64,000 bases of DNA from Ignavibacteria bacterium (GCA_013298775.1 JAAFIV010000001.1:186001-250000), one strand, 5' to 3'. Positions 46,804 to 55,814 are shown, counted from the stretch's first letter. The notes: generated by a model not told the origin, from the letters alone. A program made the numbers and translations.

Positions 46804-48051
46804 ATGTTCCAACAACTCATCGAAGGTATGAAAATTGCCTTCAGTGCTATTCGCTCCAATAAACTCCGCTCTGGGCTGACCTCGCTCGGTGTGGTGATTG
46901 GCATTGCGTTCGTTATTTTCATGGGCTGGTTCTTGCAGGGCTTGGACAATGCCTTCGAGGGCGCGATTGCTACGCTCGGCACGGATGTTATCTACATTGA
47001 TAAATTCGATTGGGCTGGACGCAAGTCCTGGCGCGAGACCATGGGCAGACCCGATATCACCATTCGCCAATGCGAGGAGTTGATGAATCGGATGCAAACC
47101 TCCGAAGCCGTCTCCGTTATTGGGCGCAAGTGGCAATCGAATATCAAGTACGGCAATCAAAACTACAACGGCATCACGATTGTCGGCGCGAATAGTGTCT
47201 ATGCGGATATTGCGGCTGGTATCATTAAAACAGGGCGTTTTTTCTCGCCAGTGGAGGACAACTATGGCGCGAATGTGGCGGTTGTTGGGAATGATATTGT
47301 GAAAAATATCTTTGGCGAAAATGTGGACCCGATTGGACAAACAATTAAAATTAAAGGAATTACCTTCACGGTGATTGGCAAAATTGAGAAACAAGGTTCA
47401 ATGTTCGCGCCGCCCTGGATTGACAATCAAATTATCATTCCGCTCAAAGGCTTTTTGAACATTTACGGCACCACGAATAAAATGAAAAGTATTTCGGTTG
47501 CCATCAAAGCTGGCGGCGAGGAAAACGTTGAAAACGTGAAGCTGGAAGCCGTCGGCCATATGCGCCAAATACGCCGCTTGGAGCCAGGCGAAGAAGATAA
47601 TTTTGCGGTGAATGAATCGCAAGCCTTTCGGGATAATATCGCCAATATCCGTGTTGGTGTCTGGGCTGTGGGGCTTGGCTTAACGATGCTTTCCTTCCTT
47701 GTCGGTATTATCGGCATTATGAACATTATGTTTGTGTCGGTAACCGAGCGCACGAAGGAAATCGGCATCCGCAAGGCTCTGGGGGCGCGTCGCCGCTCGA
47801 TTCTGTTCCAATTTCTCGTGGAAGCCTCCGCGCTCTGTTTCATGGGCGCGGTGATTGCCTTCGTCCTCTGCGCCGTCGTGATGTTCGGCATAACCCGCAT
47901 GGAATGGGCAACCTTCCTCTCGCCGTATATTCCCGTGAATTTGCTGATTATTGCCACTGTTGTTTCTATTTTCGTTGGCATTCTTGCGGGAATGATACCA
48001 GCAATGCGAGCCTCACGTTTAGACCCCGTTGATGCGCTTCGTTACGAGTAA
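46804..48051 (+). CDS. MacB/FtsX-type ABC permease 1
   Basis: 415 residues with the MacB layout: one N-terminal membrane span (about 20-42, GLTSLGVVIGIAFVIFMGWF), a large periplasmic MacB_PCD domain (about 45-280) and three C-terminal spans. The last part carries the FtsX signature GIMNIMFVSVTERTKEIGIR, KALGARRRSILFQFLVEA and the end DPVDALRYE. It is not identical to permease 2, so the active complex is probably a heterodimer sharing one ATPase. Confidence 0.93.
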   Translation: MFQQLIEGMKIAFSAIRSNKLRSGLTSLGVVIGIAFVIFMGWFLQGLDNAFEGAIATLGTDVIYIDKFDWAGRKSWRETMGRPDITIRQCEELMNRMQTSEAVSVIGRKWQSNIKYGNQNYNGITIVGANSVYADIAAGIIKTGRFFSPVEDNYGANVAVVGNDIVKNIFGENVDPIGQTIKIKGITFTVIGKIEKQGSMFAPPWIDNQIIIPLKGFLNIYGTTNKMKSISVAIKAGGEENVENVKLEAVGHMRQIRRLEPGEEDNFAVNESQAFRDNIANIRVGVWAVGLGLTMLSFLVGIIGIMNIMFVSVTERTKEIGIRKALGARRRSILFQFLVEASALCFMGAVIAFVLCAVVMFGITRMEWATFLSPYIPVNLLIIATVVSIFVGILAGMIPAMRASRLDPVDALRYE

Positions 48052-48052
48052 G

Positions 48053-48077
48053 AAAGGATGAAATCTGAGGGCTGAAG
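48053..48077. repeat. Left border repeat of the four-helix gene cassette (family G)
   Basis: GATGAAATCTGAGGGCTGAAG immediately follows the permease 1 stop codon and runs up to the ATG of the next gene. It is inverted at 48543-48572. Confidence 0.75.
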
Positions 48078-48078
48078 T

Positions 48079-48465
48079 ATGAAAGCGGAAAAAACAAGAA
48101 CAGAAAATACAGAAGGTCGTGAGGATTTACGGATTCGGACAAAACGTTTTGCTTTGCGTATCATTCGACTTTTCCAGTCACTGCCTTCAACAACGGAAGC
48201 CCAGATTATCGGTAAGCAGGTTTTGCGCTCTGCAACATCTGTCGGCGCACAATATCGTGAAGCATTTCGCGCAAAATCCGACGCTGATTTCATCAACAAA
48301 CTACAAAGCTGCTCACAAGAACTCGAAGAAACAGTCTATTGGCTTGAACTACTCATCGAAGCAGAAATTATCCCAGAACACAAGCTAGCAGACCTCATGC
48401 AAGAGGCAGACGAAATCATGGCAATTTTTATTACAATCATTCGCAAAGTCAAACAACGTCAATAA
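48079..48465 (+). CDS. Four-helix-bundle protein (S23/23S rRNA intervening-sequence family)
   Basis: 128 residues. The family is recognised by DLRIRTKRFALRIIRLFQSL, then IGKQVLRSATSVGAQYREA, SDADFINKLQSCSQELEETV and YWLELLIEAEII, making four helices; it is related to Avd accessory proteins of diversity-generating retroelements. Family members are known from insertions in 23S rRNA genes and as isolated genes; their biochemical role is unclear. This copy interrupts a transporter operon, in the same orientation, between inverted family-G repeats. That position and unrelated function mark it as a later insertion. Confidence 0.88.
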   Translation: MKAEKTRTENTEGREDLRIRTKRFALRIIRLFQSLPSTTEAQIIGKQVLRSATSVGAQYREAFRAKSDADFINKLQSCSQELEETVYWLELLIEAEIIPEHKLADLMQEADEIMAIFITIIRKVKQRQ

Positions 48466-48512
48466 CGCGGCAAAACGATGCACAAAGGATAATCACAAAG
48501 GCACGAACAATC

Positions 48513-48572
48513 TTGCTTCACCCCTCAGATTTCACTCTTTGCTTCATCCCTCAGCCCTCAAATTTCATCCTT
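48513..48572. repeat. Right border repeats of the four-helix gene cassette (family G)
   Basis: Two tandem, inverted copies: CCCCTCAGATTTCA (48520 region) and CTTCATCCCTCAGCCCTCAA-ATTTCATCC (48543-48571). They are complementary to the left border at 48053. Confidence 0.75.
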
Positions 48573-48576
48573 TTAT

Positions 48577-49812
48577 ATGAAGCAAATCATCGAAAGTATT
48601 ATCATGGCATTCGATGCCGTGCGAGCAAACAAGCTGCGTTCAGGCTTAACGCTGCTCAGTATTGCCATTGGCATTTTTGCCATTATCGGCGCGGGAACTG
48701 CCGTTACGTCGCTGAATAATTCTGTAAACGGCGAACTTGCGTCGCTGGGGCAGAATACCTTTCAAATCAAGCGGCGACCAAGTATTATCATGGGCAACCG
48801 CGAGTGGATGAAATATCGTAATCGCAAGCATATTACATTTTCTGCGGGGCGTGAATTTAAGCGCATGATGGGCGAAAGTGCTGAAGCTGTCAGCCTGTAC
48901 GACTATGAGGATAATTTGACCGTCAAAGCGAATAATCTCGCCACCGACCCAACCGTCCAAGTCGATGGCATTGATGAATCGTACATGATTTGCAACAACG
49001 TCTCGGTGGACGAAGGGCGCGAGTTTACGGAGAATGATATTAGTTTGAACCGACCCGTTGCGATTATTGGTGTAGATGTTGCAGAACGCTTGTTTCCTAC
49101 TTCGTCGCCGATTGGTCAGGAAATAAGCATCAAAGGGCATCGCTTCACGGTGATTGGAATGCAGAAAAAGCGCGGTTCTATCTTGGGTTCAAGCCTTGAT
49201 AACAACGTCTATATCCCGCTTCCGCTCTACATCAAGTTCTTTGCAGAATTTGTGAGCGTAACAATTTTCGTAAAATCTCCCTCGAAAGAAGCATATCCCT
49301 TTGTGTTGGATGAAACCATAGGAATAATGCGGACTTTGCGCAATGTGAAGCCGGGCGAGGACAATAATTTTGAAATTGAAACCAATGAATCGCTTGCCAA
49401 TTCTTTTGCAGGATTTACCGAGTATTTAACCATGTTCGGCTTTGCGTCGGGCGCGATTGCGCTCATTGCAGCAGGTGTGGGCATTATGAACATTATGCTC
49501 GTGTCGGTGAAAGAGCGGACGCGGGAAATCGGTGTGCGTAAAGCAATCGGCGCGAAACGCTGGAATATCATGTCGCAGTTTGTGATTGAAGCCGTTACGC
49601 TCTGTCAAATTGGCGGAGTGTTTGGAATTATTTTAGGCTACTTAGGCGGCTTGGCACTGAGCGCGGCGGCTGGCTTTACCTCCGCTGCTGTGCCAACAAC
49701 GTGGGTGGTTGGAAGCGTGGGAATTTGTACGCTTTTGGGTGTGCTTTTCGGCAGCTACCCCGCATGGAAAGCCGCTTCCTTAGACCCAATTGAGGCATTG
49801 CGCTACGAGTAG
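48577..49812 (+). CDS. MacB/FtsX-type ABC permease 2
   Basis: 411 residues, same layout as permease 1: N-terminal span (GLTLLSIAIGIFAIIGAGTA), periplasmic domain (about 45-280) and three C-terminal spans with GIMNIMLVSVKERTREIGVR, KAIGAKRWNIMSQFVIEA and terminal DPIEALRYE. It is clearly diverged from permease 1, supporting an asymmetric permease pair. The upstream 111 bp are repeat borders, so it relies on read-through from upstream or on its own promoter. Confidence 0.93.
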   Translation: MKQIIESIIMAFDAVRANKLRSGLTLLSIAIGIFAIIGAGTAVTSLNNSVNGELASLGQNTFQIKRRPSIIMGNREWMKYRNRKHITFSAGREFKRMMGESAEAVSLYDYEDNLTVKANNLATDPTVQVDGIDESYMICNNVSVDEGREFTENDISLNRPVAIIGVDVAERLFPTSSPIGQEISIKGHRFTVIGMQKKRGSILGSSLDNNVYIPLPLYIKFFAEFVSVTIFVKSPSKEAYPFVLDETIGIMRTLRNVKPGEDNNFEIETNESLANSFAGFTEYLTMFGFASGAIALIAAGVGIMNIMLVSVKERTREIGVRKAIGAKRWNIMSQFVIEAVTLCQIGGVFGIILGYLGGLALSAAAGFTSAAVPTTWVVGSVGICTLLGVLFGSYPAWKAASLDPIEALRYE

Positions 49813-50269
49813 GGGGCGCAAGCCCGCCTACTGCGTTCTTTTGTTGATTTTTTTATGGAAAAATCTTTGGCAAGTTCAGGGTGAAGACCGCATCAAACCG
49901 TATGCTGAATCCTGAACTTGCCAAAGTAGTTTACACCACTGCTACTCTCTTCTTGTCCACAGCCTACCTTTACGTTGCGCATCTGCACGCGCTTGTCAAC
50001 CTTCTGCAACTCTCCCTCGTCCAATACTCAATTCTTGGGAACATTCCTTCGCTAGCGTGGATAGAAGTACCGATAGAATTGCAAGTAAAATAACACTCTC
50101 CCATTTCGCACATCATTTGTATTGATGCGGCTTTGAGGGCATTGTGCAATGATATACATTTCATTGTGCTGCGTTCGTACAACAGCCGCAAGGTAGTGTA
50201 TTGTGTGCATTGCACTTGCTGTTCATTGATTATTCACCGACTTTTCCACTTCATTTTTTCTCGACAATT
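49813..50269. other. Gene-free stretch after the efflux operon
   Basis: It holds a perfect 16-bp inverted repeat (49865-49926) that probably ends the operon, then about 340 bp in which no gene, repeat or clear promoter is visible. Confidence 0.6.
49865..49926. terminator. Inverted repeat / probable operon terminator
   Basis: CTTTGGCAAGTTCAGG (49865-49880) and CCTGAACTTGCCAAAG (49911-49926) are perfectly complementary across a 30-nt loop. The AAGTTCAGGGTGA word recurs in altered form near 61733, so it may also be a repeat remnant. Confidence 0.5.
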
Positions 50270-51277
50270 ATGCGTACATCTCGCACCAATTCTCGCGCGG
50301 TCGCTTTTCTTTTTACAGTTTTTCTCTTTACAGTTCTTCTCTTTACAGTTTTTCTTTGCGTACAGGTCGCATTATTCTCACCAATTGAAGCACGTGCGCA
50401 AACGCCAACAGCAACGGTAGTAGCGACGCAACCAACAGGCATTCAAAGCAAGGAAATACGCCATCTCTTAGGCAAATGCCGTTTGGAAGATTTTCAACAA
50501 TTACCTTTTCAAACGTGGTTTCAAGAGGGTTTTCGGAATTATTCGCCAAACGCGCCTATCGTCCAGGAACTCAAGCAAACACCGCTTGCACGCTTACGTT
50601 TCAAGGTCTTTCTTGGTACATGGTGCGGCGACAGCCAACGTGAGTTTCCGCGCTTTGCCAAACTTGCTTCCGAACTCGGCATCCGCGAAGAAGCAATCGA
50701 AATCATTGCCGTCAATAGTGCCGATAGTCTGCGTAAGCGCAGCCCTACTGGTGAAGAGGTCGGGCAGGATATTTTTCGCGTGCCGACGGTGCTTATATTC
50801 GAGCAAAGTCAAAATAAAAAGCAGGAATGGCACGAAAAAGCTCGTATTGTGGAATATCCTAGCGAAACGTGGGAGCGAGATTTGGTGCGGATTCAGCGCG
50901 GAGAAGACTTTCCGCCAGCGTATCCGAGCTATCCAGTGGTGCGGGAATGGCTCAAAAACGGCATTCTGAGTGATACAAACATGAGTGCAAGCGGCTTGGC
51001 AACACGCCTAAAGCACGTCGTCAGCAGTGAAAGCGAGCTAAATGCGGCAGTGTACGTGCTACTTGCGCGTGGTCAAACACAAGAAGCGGTACTGCTTGCA
51101 CGCGTAAATGCCAATATTTTTCCGCAATCTTCCAACTGCTACGATACGCTCGGCGAGTGCTATGAGAAAGTTGGTAAATTTCCGCAAGCTGTACGCGCTC
51201 TGGAGCGAGCATTGGAGCTGGATGTGAAAAATTCTGCCGCGCTTGCGGCACTAGTGCGAGTGAAATCGAAAAAGTAA
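50270..51277 (+). CDS. Exported thioredoxin-like protein with C-terminal TPR
   Basis: 335 residues from ATG 50270. A long hydrophobic leader contains three copies of a five-residue unit (FLFTV, FLFTV, LLFTV) encoded by 15-bp tandem repeats. A signal cleavage site near EARAQ is likely. Residues about 95-240 form a thioredoxin-like fold with active site WCGDS (CxxS rather than CxxC) and the cis-Pro motif VPTVLIFE. The C-terminus has a TPR pair (CYDTLGECYEKVGKFPQAVR). With one Cys it cannot be a standard disulfide oxidase; a monothiol role or a structural one is likelier. A strong terminator follows. Confidence 0.8.
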   Translation: MRTSRTNSRAVAFLFTVFLFTVLLFTVFLCVQVALFSPIEARAQTPTATVVATQPTGIQSKEIRHLLGKCRLEDFQQLPFQTWFQEGFRNYSPNAPIVQELKQTPLARLRFKVFLGTWCGDSQREFPRFAKLASELGIREEAIEIIAVNSADSLRKRSPTGEEVGQDIFRVPTVLIFEQSQNKKQEWHEKARIVEYPSETWERDLVRIQRGEDFPPAYPSYPVVREWLKNGILSDTNMSASGLATRLKHVVSSESELNAAVYVLLARGQTQEAVLLARVNANIFPQSSNCYDTLGECYEKVGKFPQAVRALERALELDVKNSAALAALVRVKSKK

Positions 51278-51314
51278 ACGGATTGTGCGTGCCAATGCCC
51301 CTTGTACGCTATTG

Positions 51315-51403
51315 AAAATGTCCACGAAGCATAGGAATTACCACAAATAGCGCATGATAATTGCGTGCTGTTTATGAGGATTCGTGCGATTCGTGGACAT
51401 TTT
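51315..51403 (+). terminator. Terminator-like long-loop palindrome
   Basis: AAAATGTCCACGAA (51315-51328) pairs perfectly with TTCGTGGACATTTT (51390-51403), followed by T-rich sequence. The 61-nt loop contains a second small hairpin around GCGCATGATAATTGCGTGC. Confidence 0.7.
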
Positions 51404-51574
51404 TTTTGTTCAATCCGCGTACCCCTCGAATGAATGTCCTTCACAAGGCTCACACAAAACTCACACAAAAGAATCTGTGCAGAAATTTCACAATTTTGTA
51501 TCTTGAGCATTCCGCAAACTCGCGGGAAATGGTCTGTTCACAAATTGTTTCATTTTTTGCAAACAAGGTGCTTT

Positions 51575-52534
51575 ATGGGAGTTCAAGTTTTACTCTCCTT
51601 TCCATGCGCAATTATCCCAATGGCTCTGTTTATCTACATTGTACGCCGTTTGGATAAGTACGACCCAGAACCGTTTTGGCTACTCATGTTTCACTTCGCG
51701 TGGGGCGGAATTATTGCGGTTGGCGCGGCTTCGGTGATTAATGCACAAGCACTAGGATTCTTCGTCGGCGAGGGCATCACGCCCAGCAATGTAACGCCAG
51801 AGAAGCGATTGGCTCTCCTCTTCGTTGTAGCGTGTTTAGGACCGATTGTGGAAGAACTGCTCAAAGCCTCTGTTTTCGGCATCAGCACTCGTTTGCGTGA
51901 ATTCAACAACCTTACCGACGGTATTGTGTATGGCTCTGCGGTTGGGTTTGGGTTTGGTACAGTTGAAAATTTAGTGTATTTCATTCAAAATGCAGCAACC
52001 GATAATTGGGTACAACTCGTCATCAATCGCACGTTTTTCTCTGGGATGATGCACGCACTTTCCTCCGCAACCTTTGCCGCATTTTTGGGTTACGGACGCT
52101 TCAAATATGGCGATATTCCTTGGCGTTTTGCGGTGTATGGCTTTGTTCCTGCTGCCCTTCTCCACATGGCGTGGAATTACTTCATTATGTCGAATGTTAC
52201 CAGTGTGAACATCATTGGTTTTTCGGTGGTGGTGCTTGCTTTTGGCGGCTTGTGTTTTACCTTTGCACGCTCCATGAAGTATGAACACATCTACATTCGC
52301 GAGGAATTGGTGGATGAAGCTCGTTTGGGAAATATTCCGCAAGAATACATTGATTTGCCCTTCCGCGACCACACTTCCGGCGAAGAATACCTCGTCGCGC
52401 TCATCTGCTCGCAAATTGCCTTCGAGCGCATTACAAACAGACAGCTCCGCAGCCCGCATCAAATCGAGCGTTCAAACAAAATTCTGGATGCCTTGCGAAA
52501 GAAAATAAAAGTCCTTCCGCCGCTTCAAACCTAG
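51575..52534 (+). CDS. PrsW-family intramembrane metalloprotease
   Basis: 319 residues from ATG 51575, preceded by AAGGTG; the frame is open to 51434 but that part is not conserved in type. About seven to eight membrane spans. Family motifs are all present: the EExxK-type GPIVEELLKA, FGTVENLVYF, RTFFSGMMHALSSA (His) and LLHMAWNYF (His). PrsW proteases perform site-1 cleavage of anti-sigma factors in Bacillus; the target here is unknown. The C-terminal 85 residues are soluble. No anti-sigma gene is nearby. Confidence 0.9.
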   Translation: MGVQVLLSFPCAIIPMALFIYIVRRLDKYDPEPFWLLMFHFAWGGIIAVGAASVINAQALGFFVGEGITPSNVTPEKRLALLFVVACLGPIVEELLKASVFGISTRLREFNNLTDGIVYGSAVGFGFGTVENLVYFIQNAATDNWVQLVINRTFFSGMMHALSSATFAAFLGYGRFKYGDIPWRFAVYGFVPAALLHMAWNYFIMSNVTSVNIIGFSVVVLAFGGLCFTFARSMKYEHIYIREELVDEARLGNIPQEYIDLPFRDHTSGEEYLVALICSQIAFERITNRQLRSPHQIERSNKILDALRKKIKVLPPLQT

Positions 52535-52605
52535 ATGTTCTGCATTGTGAATATGTGTATGCTCTATGTGTATGCTCTGTGTGTACGCTCTGTGTTATTT
52601 TCTTT

Positions 52606-52747
52606 AGGACTTTCGCAAACGGCTCATTTCATGAAGGCAGACAAGAGTGTCTGCCCTACTGAAGCCCCATGAAACCTATATCTAATGCTAGCGCGGATAT
52701 CTAATGGTAGCGCAGACACTCTTGTCTGCGCCCTTTACGAAAGTCCT
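52606..52747. mobile_element. Family-B MITE-like element with perfect 10-bp ends
   Basis: Ends AGGACTTTCG (52606-52615) and CGAAAGTCCT (52738-52747). The interior palindromes are GGCAGACAAGAGTGTCTGCC and GTAGCGCAGACACTCTTGTC. A 19-bp internal duplication (ATATCTAATGCTAGCGCGG followed by ATATCTAATGGTAGCGCAG) is unique to this copy. No certain target duplication. Confidence 0.75.
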
Positions 52748-52786
52748 CTTCTTATTGACATTCTCATTGAATAATTTTCCTTCATC

Positions 52787-53335
52787 ATGAACTACACTCT
52801 TACATCAGACTATCTCGAAACTGCGATAGATGCTCAAGTTCAGGGCAATGTCGTTTCTCTTTCCAATGGCGATACGCTGCACTTTGAGCAGCATTCTTCG
52901 CAGCATCCGAGCGGGGAAGGTGTGTTTTTTCTTGTGCGCACAGATGCGGCAACAAACAGCGAAGAGCGTGTGCCAGTCGTTGTCGTGCAGGACGGCTCGG
53001 CAGCAATACGGCTTTCAGTCAATGGCTACACGTACAGTATTGATGCGCTCTCGGGGCGCGACCGTTTTTTTCAGCAATTGTTAAAAGCAACCGCTACTAA
53101 AAACTCTGGTGCGGCAAAGGTTGTTGCGCCTATGCCAGGCTTGCTCAAATCAATCAACGTGCAGCAAGGGCAACGCGTCAAGAAAGGCGACCGCTTGTTT
53201 ATCTTGGAAGCAATGAAAATGGAAAATGACATCAAAGCTCCGATGGAAGGTATTGTGGGGCAGATTCACGGCAGCGCAGGAACAGCAGTGGAAAAGAATT
53301 TTCTCTTGTGCATGATTGACAAGGCAGAGCAATAA
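52787..53335 (+). CDS. Biotinyl/lipoyl-domain protein (acyl-CoA carboxylase BCCP-like)
   Basis: 182 residues. The C-terminal 75 residues are a biotinyl domain with the modified-lysine motif EAMKMEN and the flanking VVAPMPGLLKSINVQQGQ and VEKNFLLCMID. The N-terminal part (about 1-95) is the beta-rich linker domain found before BCCP domains of propionyl/methylcrotonyl-type carboxylases. It would carry carboxybiotin between carboxylase subunits, but no carboxylase genes are in the window. Confidence 0.88.
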   Translation: MNYTLTSDYLETAIDAQVQGNVVSLSNGDTLHFEQHSSQHPSGEGVFFLVRTDAATNSEERVPVVVVQDGSAAIRLSVNGYTYSIDALSGRDRFFQQLLKATATKNSGAAKVVAPMPGLLKSINVQQGQRVKKGDRLFILEAMKMENDIKAPMEGIVGQIHGSAGTAVEKNFLLCMIDKAEQ

Positions 53336-53462
53336 AAATTCAAACACATTATTATTTGCCTCAAACATGAGTAGTGATGAGGTGTACAGCCATACACGCT
53401 CAAATCTTGTAACCTCCCAGCACCGCACGGACTTCTTGTAGTTTTGCTTTCCCTTTTTCTTT

Positions 53463-55685
53463 ATGCAATTCTTATACGATGTGAAATTATACGATGTAAA
53501 AATACGACTGCGTTTGAGGAATTCTCAGAAGACTCCCCGCAAACCTCACCACTGCTTGCATGTAGCGATGTTGTGCGCAACGCTTTTTCTCACGCATGCC
53601 GCGCTTTTTGGGCAAAGCTATCGGCTTGGACACTGGCAAGATGGCAGACCGCTTCGGCAGGGAAAGTTTCTTATCGGCGCAGGCTGGGAAATCGGCGGAC
53701 TTGGCTTCACTGCTACACCCGCGACCGTTACCTCTGTTCCCGCCCTTGCGCCTTCGTTGCGCAATCCCGCTTTGGGAACAATGTGCTTAGGCGTGATGTA
53801 CGGTGGCGCGGACAATTTTGATATGGGACTTGAAATTGGCGGAACATACGGTGGATTCCTTTTTTCTACGTTTGCAAAATACGCACTCATGCCGTATTCA
53901 TCGCCGTTTCAAGCTGCGGTCATGGCTTCATTCGGTTTATCGTCATCGGAAATACAATTTGGACCAAATGCCGTTGATAGTGCCGTCGGCAGGCTTTTAG
54001 GCATACAAATTCCTGAGCAAGAGCGATACCTCCGACGCGCACAAATGCTGGTGTTCGACATCTCTGTTCCCCTCAGTTATGATATTTCTCCCGAATGGTC
54101 GCTGTTACTCGCGCCTCGCGCCGCTAACGCTGGGTACGCGGCAGGTATTGGCTTCCGCGAAATCACGAATAACGGCTCTAGTCGCGTAACACTCACCGAA
54201 ACCGAGACACGAGGCTGGTTCTACGGTTTTAGTATTGGTGCGAAAGTTGTGCGCGAATCGCCGCAGTGGTGGCAATATCTTGTTCCTGTGCCGTTTTTGG
54301 CAAGCGGCGCAGCGCAGCTTTCCTTCACATGGGCGCAGGGTCAGTTTTATCAGGTCTCTCTCGGCTATCAGCACGTATTTCCTTCCTTTGGAACGCTCTT
54401 AACCACTGTTACGCAGGACGAAATGACTGCCATCCAAGAAGACCGCCGCCGGCAAGATAGTATTCTTGCGGCGCAGACCACGCTTTTGGAATTGCAGCGC
54501 AGCCGCTTTGGACGGGCGTTGTCGGCGGAAATTGTGAGCATAAAAGGCATGGATAGCACTGGCACAATGCGAGAAAATCCGACCCTCAGCGTCGAAGAAT
54601 TTGAAACCGATGAGTCTCTGCCGCTTTTGCCAATGCTCTTTTTTGAGCATCATTCGCACGTGCTTCCCTCACGGTATCGGCGTATTCGTTCTGGCGACCG
54701 CGCTTCCTTCACCATTAGCAGCAGTGCGCGGCAACGCAGCAATGAAGCCTATCGCAACATTTTGAATGTCGTTGGCAGACGTATGAACGATGCGTCGTCA
54801 GCAACGCTGACCATCACGGGACGCACTTCTGGTATTGCTGAGGAAGCAGGAAATACCGAGCTTGCAACCCGTCGCGCTCAGGCGATTGCTGATTATCTTA
54901 CAGATGTTTGGAAAATTGTTCCGCAACGCCTCATAATTCAAGCACGCCCCAGTGCCGATACAAGCGGGCTTGGCAACACCGACCCCGCCGACACGCGCCG
55001 CGTGGAGCTTCGTTCCGACAATGCAGAAATCCTCACGCCTATTGCAACGCAAGAAATCTTGCGCCGTCCAAGCCTTCAGCAGATTGAATTCAATTTCGAT
55101 ATTGCCGCCGGAGCAGGTTTGAAGCAGTGGAATTTTGAATTAACCCAGCTCGAAGGAACGGAAATACAAACCTTGCGCATGGAAACAGGCAACGATGCTC
55201 GTTTGAATAAATACGTTTGGGCTATCGGCGAGACACAAGCGTCTGTGCCGAGTTCGGGGGAAAACGTTGTAGCACGTTTAGAAATCACGGACTTGACGAA
55301 TCGTGTGGCGGAATCTTCGCTGGCATTGCTTCCAGTGGAATACATCACGCTGGCGCAAAAACGACGCACGACAAAGCCAGACACCAAGCTCTTTCGCGTC
55401 CGCGACTGGCTTACGGGCTTGGGCGAATCTCGGCAACAGGCAAATGACAGCAACAGTATCGCGCTCATTCGCCGTGCAATCACCGCAAACACGCGTCTGT
55501 ACGCACTCTCTTCACTCAGCGACGACCTGAAAGCCTCATTGGAACAGGCATTAGGGCGAAAGATTGAGCAAATACCTTCGGCACGTCTCGCTGCCGCGCA
55601 ACGTCCACTCATTTTACCCGAAGAACGCTTCTATGCTCGTGCAATTGCGTTGGAATTGCGCACGCCGATTTTTACAAAGCAGTAA
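53463..55685 (+). CDS. OmpA-family outer-membrane protein (paralogue of 24236-26635)
   Basis: 740 residues from ATG 53463. An unusual leader contains a tandem LYDVK unit (15-bp duplication) before the signal-like stretch (VAMLCATLFLTHAALFGQS). The N-terminal about 300 residues look like a beta-barrel (KFLIGAGWEIGGLGF, GQFYQVSLGYQHVF). A helix (RRQDSILAAQTTLLELQRSR) leads to the divergent OmpA domain (PMLFFEHHSHVLPSRYRRI; TRRAQAIADYLTDVWKIVPQ; DTRRVELRSDN) and a C-terminal domain of about 230 residues (FDIAAGAGLKQWNFELTQL). The same elements occur in the same order in the OmpA gene after the giant surface protein, so they are paralogues. Confidence 0.88.
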   Translation: MQFLYDVKLYDVKIRLRLRNSQKTPRKPHHCLHVAMLCATLFLTHAALFGQSYRLGHWQDGRPLRQGKFLIGAGWEIGGLGFTATPATVTSVPALAPSLRNPALGTMCLGVMYGGADNFDMGLEIGGTYGGFLFSTFAKYALMPYSSPFQAAVMASFGLSSSEIQFGPNAVDSAVGRLLGIQIPEQERYLRRAQMLVFDISVPLSYDISPEWSLLLAPRAANAGYAAGIGFREITNNGSSRVTLTETETRGWFYGFSIGAKVVRESPQWWQYLVPVPFLASGAAQLSFTWAQGQFYQVSLGYQHVFPSFGTLLTTVTQDEMTAIQEDRRRQDSILAAQTTLLELQRSRFGRALSAEIVSIKGMDSTGTMRENPTLSVEEFETDESLPLLPMLFFEHHSHVLPSRYRRIRSGDRASFTISSSARQRSNEAYRNILNVVGRRMNDASSATLTITGRTSGIAEEAGNTELATRRAQAIADYLTDVWKIVPQRLIIQARPSADTSGLGNTDPADTRRVELRSDNAEILTPIATQEILRRPSLQQIEFNFDIAAGAGLKQWNFELTQLEGTEIQTLRMETGNDARLNKYVWAIGETQASVPSSGENVVARLEITDLTNRVAESSLALLPVEYITLAQKRRTTKPDTKLFRVRDWLTGLGESRQQANDSNSIALIRRAITANTRLYALSSLSDDLKASLEQALGRKIEQIPSARLAAAQRPLILPEERFYARAIALELRTPIFTKQ

Positions 55686-55712
55686 AATCTGCCATCTTCG
55701 GTCGCAAAAACC

Positions 55713-55814
55713 TCAGAACACAACAAAATTTCTTCAACAGTGGCACAGACATTCTTGTCTATGAGTCTTGAATGAGAGTTTGAGAAATCACAGACAAGAA
55801 TGTCTGTGCCACTA
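55713..55814. repeat. Family-A palindromic element
   Basis: The left end ACACAACAAAATTTCTTCAA (55718 region) and the core CAGTGGCACAGACATTCTTG match the element at 1747-1897. The inverted core CACAGACAAGAATGTCTGTG ends near 55810; the right outer end is lost. It provides a spurious upstream ATG for the next gene. Confidence 0.8.

Noticed and set aside
49881-50093. 70-codon frame encoding a hydrophobic peptide
   Set aside because: It starts within a perfect inverted repeat, has no ribosome-binding site and no recognisable family.
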